Positions 14,182 through 14,809 of a DNA stretch of 14,809 bases are shown here, piece by piece (within the stretch, counting starts at the first letter, position 1; the number at the start of each line of letters is the position of its first letter). Both the position numbers and the translations under genes were made by a program. The notes beneath the pieces were generated by a model. That model was not told the origin of the DNA and made no database searches. It saw only the letters and a program-made list of their open reading frames with translations. Source of the stretch: Pseudomonadota bacterium (lineage in GTDB: Bacteria > Myxococcota > Myxococcia > Myxococcales > Myxococcaceae). Where the stretch lies: the NCBI GenBank assembly GCA_023426545.1, contig JAFAAN010000119.1, positions 1 to 14,809 of the forward strand. The letters are read 5' to 3'.

Positions 14182-14809
14182 TGGGGAGCCGCTGGCTCAT
14201 GTACGCGCTGGGGGGCGGCATGGGGCACGTCACCCGGGCTTCGGCGCTCGCGCGTGCGGCGGCCCGCCGGGGCCACGCCGTGGTGCTGCTCACCAACAGC
14301 CCCTTCGCGCACGGGCTGCCGCTGGAGTCCGTGCTGGGGCCGCGCGTCGAGGTGCTCCGGCTCAGCCCGGCGCTGGGGAAGCAGGGCGTCGGCGAGGTCG
14401 TCGCGCGGTGCATCGAGGATGTGCGTCCGGACCTGTTCGTCGTGGACACCTTCCCCCGCGGGCTGGGCGGCGAGTTGGTGCCCCTGCTGTCCACGGTCCG
14501 CGCGCGCAAGGTGCTGGTCCACCGCGACGTGAACCCCGCGTACGTGAAGCGGCATGGCCTGGCGCGGGCGGTGGACCTGTTCGACCTGCTGCTGGTGCCA
14601 GGGGAGGACGCGCCCTTCGCGAGGCACCCTCGCGCCGTGCGGACCGCGCCCTGGCTGCTGCTGCGCGCCGGAGAGCTGCTGTCCCGGGAGCAGGCCCGGG
14701 CCCGGCTGGGCCTGCGCGCCAGGGACGCGCGCGCCCTGGTGGCGGTGATGGGCTGTGGCACGTCCACGGAGGTCGAGGAGGCGGGCGCCATCTCCGCCCG
14801 GCTCGAGGC
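14181..14809 (+). CDS. MurG-like (GT28/GT-B) glycosyltransferase, 3' end beyond window
   Basis: ATG at 14181 shares its A with the upstream TGA (TGATG). The frame stays open for 209 codons to the window edge, so the gene is partial. The N-terminus WLMYALGGGMGHVTRASALA is the glycine-rich loop of MurG-like GT-B enzymes, with strands VVLLTN and DLFVVDTFPRGLG. The second domain begins near ALVAVMGCGTSTEVEE. Proteins of this type transfer a sugar from a nucleotide donor to a lipid or polymer at the inner membrane face. Position, coupling and the two GT4 genes nearby fit a surface-glycan or glycolipid pathway. The sugar and acceptor are unknown. Confidence 0.85.
   Translation, partial: MGSRWLMYALGGGMGHVTRASALARAAARRGHAVVLLTNSPFAHGLPLESVLGPRVEVLRLSPALGKQGVGEVVARCIEDVRPDLFVVDTFPRGLGGELVPLLSTVRARKVLVHRDVNPAYVKRHGLARAVDLFDLLLVPGEDAPFARHPRAVRTAPWLLLRAGELLSREQARARLGLRARDARALVAVMGCGTSTEVEEAGAISARLE

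Overview
The window is very GC-rich, codons end almost always in G or C, and GTG starts are common. Lipoproteins with acidic Asp/Gly linkers, an M64 peptidase and a PEGA/TPR protein point to a deltaproteobacterial myxobacterium of the Myxococcus/Corallococcus type. This is an inference from style and gene content, not from a marker gene. No rRNA, tRNA, CRISPR array, insertion sequence, prophage or attachment site was seen.

Left part (1-5289, minus strand): a secretory gene run reads PEGA/TPR membrane protein, M64 metallopeptidase, then a large multidomain lipoprotein. It is possibly headed by a tiny secreted or lipoprotein ORF that gene callers would miss. A 506-bp divergent region (5106-5611) separates it from plus-strand genes. 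At the left edge a plus-strand reading frame ends at 60, interlocked with the lipoprotein stop codon.

Middle (5612-9727, plus strand): a short-chain dehydrogenase and a diacylglycerol-kinase-like lipid kinase form a likely pair. Next comes an NAD-metabolism module: an NrtR-type Nudix plus winged-helix regulator and a nicotinamidase-like cysteine hydrolase. Both genes have a promoter-like TTGAC...TATG pair overlapping the same GGACACTATG palindromic element, which suggests autoregulation plus regulation of the neighbour. The hydrolase is broken by a frameshift at about 9262, where a short conserved segment seems to be lost.

Right part (9766-14809): two GT4 glycosyltransferases converge and overlap by 70 bp. 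Divergent from the second is a tightly coupled four-gene plus-strand operon: a two-TM membrane protein, a lipoprotein, a small zinc-ribbon/B-box-like protein with a Tyr/acidic tail, and a MurG-like glycosyltransferase cut by the window edge. Every junction overlaps by 1 to 4 nt. Three glycosyltransferases plus envelope proteins suggest cell-surface glycan or glycolipid work. This operon is the best candidate here for an uncharacterised system, although its function cannot be read from the sequence alone.
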